Positions 59,627 through 64,000 of a stretch of DNA of 64,000 nucleotides are shown here, piece after piece; position 1 is the stretch's first letter, and each line of letters starts with the position of its first letter. Location: contig NZ_FOFR01000004.1 in assembly GCF_900110955.1 (NCBI RefSeq), forward strand, positions 319,290 through 383,289, in the 5' to 3' direction. The stretch is from Lentzea xinjiangensis (GTDB lineage: Bacteria; Actinomycetota; Actinomycetes; Mycobacteriales; Pseudonocardiaceae). The notes below the pieces were generated by a model. It did no database searches, was not told the DNA's origin, and was given only the letters and a program-made list of their open reading frames with translations. Both the position numbers and the translations under genes were made by a program.

Positions 59627-60184
59627 ATGAGAAACGCCGTCGCTGCCGTTGCTCTCCCCGTCGCCGCACTCGCCGCCGTGCTCGCCGGCTGCTCGTCGGG
59701 CACGCAGTCCGGCGCGCCGGGGGCCAGCTCGCCGGGCGCCAGCTCGCCGGGTGCCGCGCCCACCTCGGTCACGTCCGCGCCGGGCGCCACCGGCTCGTCC
59801 GGCGTGAACCCCACGAACGCCCCGGTCCCGCCTCCCGTCTCCATCTCGGAGCAGAAGCCGGTCGTGCCGCCCAACGTCACCCCGGTGGCCAAGGAGCGCG
59901 TTGACACGACATCGTTGTCAGACACCTACCGCGACGAGGCCTACGTCTTCGGCGACGGTCGCGACGTCGAAGTCTTCGGGATGGGCGGCGGGTGCAAGGA
60001 GGCCCGCGCCGAGGTGACGGGGCAGTCGGCCGAGGTCGTCCACATCACGCTGGTCACGATCACCAAGCAGCCGGCGGGCACGGTGTGCGCCCAGGAGATC
60101 CGCCAGGTGCCGTTGACCGTTCGCTTGGACGCGCCGCTGGGGGATCGCCGGCTGATCCTGGAGTCTCGCGAGGAGACCGGCTGA
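59627..60184 (+). CDS. Lipoprotein of unknown function (paralogue 2)
   Basis: A 185-residue lipoprotein with lipobox LAGC (Cys19) and a Ser/Pro/Ala linker containing a duplicated GASSPG unit coded by a 15-bp repeat. The domain has DGRDVEVFGMGGGCKEARAEV ... AGTVCAQEI and ends LTVRLDAPLGDRRLILESREE. Similar C-terminal text and Cys spacing to the gene 99 bp upstream indicate an old tandem duplication. ATG 59627 follows AAGGATG. Function unknown. Confidence 0.75.
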   Translation: MRNAVAAVALPVAALAAVLAGCSSGTQSGAPGASSPGASSPGAAPTSVTSAPGATGSSGVNPTNAPVPPPVSISEQKPVVPPNVTPVAKERVDTTSLSDTYRDEAYVFGDGRDVEVFGMGGGCKEARAEVTGQSAEVVHITLVTITKQPAGTVCAQEIRQVPLTVRLDAPLGDRRLILESREETG

Positions 60185-60280
60185 TCACGGCTTCGCTCGC
60201 GGGGCCCGGCTCCGCTGAGCGTGAACGACCGCCGCACACCCCTTCCTGATCTTGCTGCACCCTCGCTCACCTGGGCCTTA

Positions 60281-60320
60281 GCAATGACTCTTTGGACTTC
60301 GTCCGCAAAAGAGTCGTTGC
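60281..60320. repeat. Dispersed palindromic repeat, copy D
   Basis: GCAATGACTCTTTGG / CAAAAGAGTCGTTGC with the loop ACTTCGTCCG; two of 15 arm positions differ. The core and arm match copy A (4957-4987) in reverse complement. Lies between two convergent genes. Confidence 0.8.
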
Positions 60321-60363
60321 AAAGGGCTGGGGAGGGCGGGTGAGGGGGAGCGGGCGAGGTGGT

Positions 60364-60719
60364 TCAGGCGTCGGCGAGGAACTCGACGCGGTTGCCGACG
60401 CCGTCGAAGGTGTGGAAGCGGAGTCTGCCCGGGATCTCCGCCGGATCGGCCCAGACGACCGGGTGGCCGGCCGCCGCCACGGCCTCGGCGACCTGGGGCA
60501 CGTCGACCACGAACGCCGGGTGCGCCTTGCGCGCAGGCCGGAAGGCGTCCTCGACGCCGACGTGCAGCTCGCCACCGCCGGGCACCGCGAACCAGCAGCC
60601 GCCCGCGCCGCGAGCAGCGGCGGTTTGGGCAGTTCCGCCCAGCCGAGCACGCCCGTGTAGAAGGCGCGTTGCTCGTCCTCGGAACCGGCCGGACAGGCGA
60701 CCTGCACGTGGTGGATCAT
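60364..60719 (-). pseudogene. VOC/glyoxalase-like gene with one frameshift
   Basis: ATG 60719 opens IHHVQVACPAGSEDEQRAFYTGVLGWAELPKPPLLAAR, a glyoxalase/bleomycin-resistance N-terminus. The rest (GGCWFAVPGGGELHVGVEDAF ... FHTFDGVGNRVEFLADA) lies in a different frame. One missing G in a G-run near 60612 explains the shift. Repaired, it would be about 118 residues, a normal VOC length. It may be a true mutation or a sequencing error. Confidence 0.85.
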
Positions 60720-60786
60720 GGCGAAACCCCCGATCGCAACGAATACGGGACAACCGTACTGTCGCGATCGGGGGTTCCGGGGCAGG

Positions 60787-62451
<1,665 letters not shown>

Positions 62452-62553
62452 AACTCCAACGGTGTGCAGTTCGGATCGGAAAACCGTACCGCCATCGCAG
62501 GGGCGCGTTGCTGTGATCCACGCCCACCGTGTTCGAGCACACCCGGAACGAAC

Positions 62554-62590
62554 GGAAGGCCGGGGCAGCCCCCGGCTGCCCCGACCTTCC
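62554..62590 (-). terminator. Terminator of sigB
   Basis: A 17-bp stem with one mismatch (arms GGAAGG-CGGGGCAGCC and its complement) and a CCC loop, 126 bp beyond the sigB stop and upstream of fumA. A TTGACT-CACA-AGTCAA inverted repeat lies between at 62660-62675. Confidence 0.85.
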
Positions 62591-62715
62591 TCCGTGAGCG
62601 ACTACCGACTTGCGGCGGGCGTCGCGTGGCTCTGGTAACGCCCGACCGTGCCGTGAGTTGACTCACAAGTCAATACTGCCGGAAGGGTGAGATCCGACCG
62701 TGACGGCTCGCGGGG

Positions 62716-63705
62716 CTAGGAGGCGTAGGCGCGCAGCTTCGCGGCCCGTTCTCCCTGGCGGAGCTTCGACATGACCTCGCGCTCGATCTGGCGGACCCGC
62801 TCGCGGGACAACCCGAACCGCTTGCCGATCTGGTCGAGCGTGCGGGGCTGGCCGTCCTCGAGCCCGTAGCGCAGGCGGATCACGGCCTGCTCGCGCGGCT
62901 CCAGCGTCGCCAGCACGCGGCGCAGGTCATCCTGCAGCAGCCCGGAGATCACGGCGCTCTCGGCGTCGGTCGCGTCCGAGTCCTCGATGAAGTCGCCGAG
63001 GGGAGCGTCCTCCTCCGTGCCGACCGGCATGTCCAGCGATACCGGGTCACGGGCGTGGTCGAGCAGGTCGGAGACCTTGTCGACGGACAGGCCCGACTCC
63101 TTCGCGAGCTCCTCGGTCGTCGCCTCGCGGCCCAGCGTCTGGTGCAGGTCGCGCTTGATCCGCGCGAGCTTGTTCACCTGCTCGACGAGGTGGACGGGGA
63201 GGCGGATGGTGCGGCCCTGGTCAGCCATGCCGCGGGTGATCGCCTGGCGGATCCACCACGTCGCGTACGTCGAGAACTTGAAGCCCTTGGTGTAGTCGAA
63301 CTTCTCGACGGCGCGGATCAGGCCCAGGTTGCCTTCCTGGATCAGGTCCAGCAGCGGCATGCCACGGCCCGTGTACCGCTTGGCGAGCGAGACGACGAGG
63401 CGCAGGTTGGCCTTGAGCAGGTGGTCCTTGGCGCGGCGGCCGTCGCGGACGAGCTCCCCCAGCTCTTCGCGACGGGCGGGGGTGAGGCGCTTGGCCGTCT
63501 CCATGACGTGCTGCGCGAACACACCGGCCTCGATGCGCTTGGCGAGCTCCACCTCCTCCTCGGCGGTGAGCAGCGCGGTCTTGCCGATTCCGTTCAGGTA
63601 GACTCGAACCAGGTCGGCTGCTGGACCCTGGGCGTCGAGGTCCAGGTCGACGGTGGCGGGCGTGTTCTCTCCGACTTCACGGTCGGAGATCCTCGTGACG
63701 GTCAT
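62716..63705 (-). CDS. sigB: SigB-like group 2 RNA polymerase sigma factor
   Basis: A 329-residue sigma-70 protein without the long region 1.1 of primary sigma factors. Region 1.2 ([29 protein letters not shown]), region 2 ([39 protein letters not shown]), region 3 and region 4 (LGRERVRQ-like [19 protein letters not shown]). The size and N-terminus match mycobacterial SigB. An ECF-type GGAAC-N17-CGTT promoter lies 145 bp upstream, as expected for a stress-induced, SigE/SigH-driven gene. Confidence 0.95.
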   Translation of the reverse strand: MTVTRISDREVGENTPATVDLDLDAQGPAADLVRVYLNGIGKTALLTAEEEVELAKRIEAGVFAQHVMETAKRLTPARREELGELVRDGRRAKDHLLKANLRLVVSLAKRYTGRGMPLLDLIQEGNLGLIRAVEKFDYTKGFKFSTYATWWIRQAITRGMADQGRTIRLPVHLVEQVNKLARIKRDLHQTLGREATTEELAKESGLSVDKVSDLLDHARDPVSLDMPVGTEEDAPLGDFIEDSDATDAESAVISGLLQDDLRRVLATLEPREQAVIRLRYGLEDGQPRTLDQIGKRFGLSRERVRQIEREVMSKLRQGERAAKLRAYAS

Positions 63706-63850
63706 GGATCTCCCTCCCCCTGCTGCGGGCGACGCTGCTGCCGGTCAGGACAGTCGCGCGTGGCGGTCAAGGCGGCGCGGCGCTGCGCCCTGGTTGCCGG
63801 TTGCGGCGGGCCCGCTCGGGATCCCATCGCTAGCTGGCTGATACTGGGGT

Positions 63851-63876
63851 AACGACGACGATTCCGAATTCGTTCC
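63851..63876 (-). promoter_or_regulatory. ECF-type (SigE/SigH-like) promoter of sigB
   Basis: On the minus strand, GGAAC (63876-63872), 17 bp, CGTT (63854-63851). It matches the mycobacterial SigE/SigH and streptomycete SigR style of promoter. About 145 bp upstream of the sigB start. Confidence 0.7.
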
Positions 63877-63899
63877 CGACTTCCTGACCTGAAGACGTC

Positions 63900-63916
63900 A
63901 CCGCTGTCACAGCGGT
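63900..63916. terminator. Short palindrome upstream of sigB
   Basis: ACCGCTGT-C-ACAGCGGT, perfect 8-bp arms, 50 bp after the end of the partial gene at the window edge. Probably that gene's terminator, or an operator upstream of the sigB promoter. Confidence 0.4.
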
Positions 63917-63966
63917 TGCGCGACTAATCTGAGGATTCGCTGAGAACCGTTTAGCCGGCGGTTGTG

Positions 63967-64000
63967 TCAGACCTCGACGAGCACGGTGAACGGACCGTCG
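63967..64000 (-). CDS. C-terminal end of an unidentified gene
   Basis: Only the last ten codons are inside the window (DGPFTVLVEV, then TGA). Too short to identify; the codon pattern and the palindrome that follows suggest a real gene end. Confidence 0.35.
   Translation of the reverse strand, partial: DGPFTVLVEV

Overview
The window is high-GC actinobacterial chromosomal DNA, and gene content points to the Pseudonocardiaceae (Lentzea, Saccharothrix or Amycolatopsis type). Reasons: the lexA / small membrane protein / nrdR order also found in mycobacteria, a B12-dependent class II ribonucleotide reductase (nrdJ), a full-length IdeR with all metal ligands, a SigB-like sigma factor, a DasR-like GntR regulator, DUF3558 and DUF4192 proteins, and many GTG and TTG starts with 4-nt overlaps. 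The gene-level assignments are family recognition by eye, since no database search was run. I saw no rRNA or tRNA gene, CRISPR array, integrase or intact insertion sequence.

Layout. 0-3.6 kb: cut-off MFS exporter divergent from an ArsR-type regulator across a palindrome, then hflX and an anchored propeller-like protein. 3.8-11.3 kb: cytochrome P450, a regulator with an IS30-type HTH, lexA, a LysM-less ChiZ/DivS-like protein, nrdR-nrdJ. 10.7-18.3 kb: accessory stretch with unknown proteins, a degenerate HNH protein, an ADP-ribosylglycohydrolase, a broken PEP-synthase/rifampicin-phosphotransferase-like gene, EcsC and DUF4239 proteins, and a 53-residue basic protein behind a hairpin-rich leader. 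18.4-30.7 kb: CBS protein, metallo-hydrolase, DUF3500, endonuclease V, second LspA, GH4 enzyme, HelD-like RNAP factor, adenosine deaminase-cutA, secreted S15 peptidase, DUF4192. 30.6-35.5 kb (minus strand): ideR-galK-galE-S9 peptidase, with ideR and galK overlapping by 4 nt. 35.6-43.4 kb: sulfurtransferase, lipoprotein, acuC-patA acetylation pair, orphan amino-acid-binding lipoprotein, DasR-like regulator. 43.5-46.6 kb (minus): secreted protein, rtcB and two paralogous small proteins. 46.6-51.3 kb: DrrAB-like ABC exporter, flavin monooxygenase, chloramphenicol-phosphotransferase-like kinase, stand-alone radical SAM/SPASM protein.

51.5-59 kb is a uronate/aldarate catabolic cluster: uronate dehydrogenase, glucarate dehydratase, 5-keto-4-deoxyglucarate dehydratase and 2-oxoglutarate semialdehyde dehydrogenase. 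Together these would take D-glucuronate or D-galacturonate to 2-oxoglutarate under an IclR regulator. The sugar ABC transporter between the regulator and the enzymes is eroded: the binding protein and both permeases keep their ends but have lost their middles. 59-64 kb: two paralogous lipoproteins, a frameshifted VOC protein, class I fumarase, and sigB behind an ECF-type stress promoter.

The most unusual non-coding signal is a family of about 40-50 bp palindromic repeats, seen four times (4.9, 19.8, 49.8 and 60.3 kb), always between genes. It shares TTGCAA/CTCTTTTG-like arms and a GC-rich core. Other signals worth attention are paired SOS boxes flanking the divergent lexA promoter region, an RBS-occluding hairpin next to rtcB, and a perfect 16-bp-arm palindrome inside the eroded transporter.
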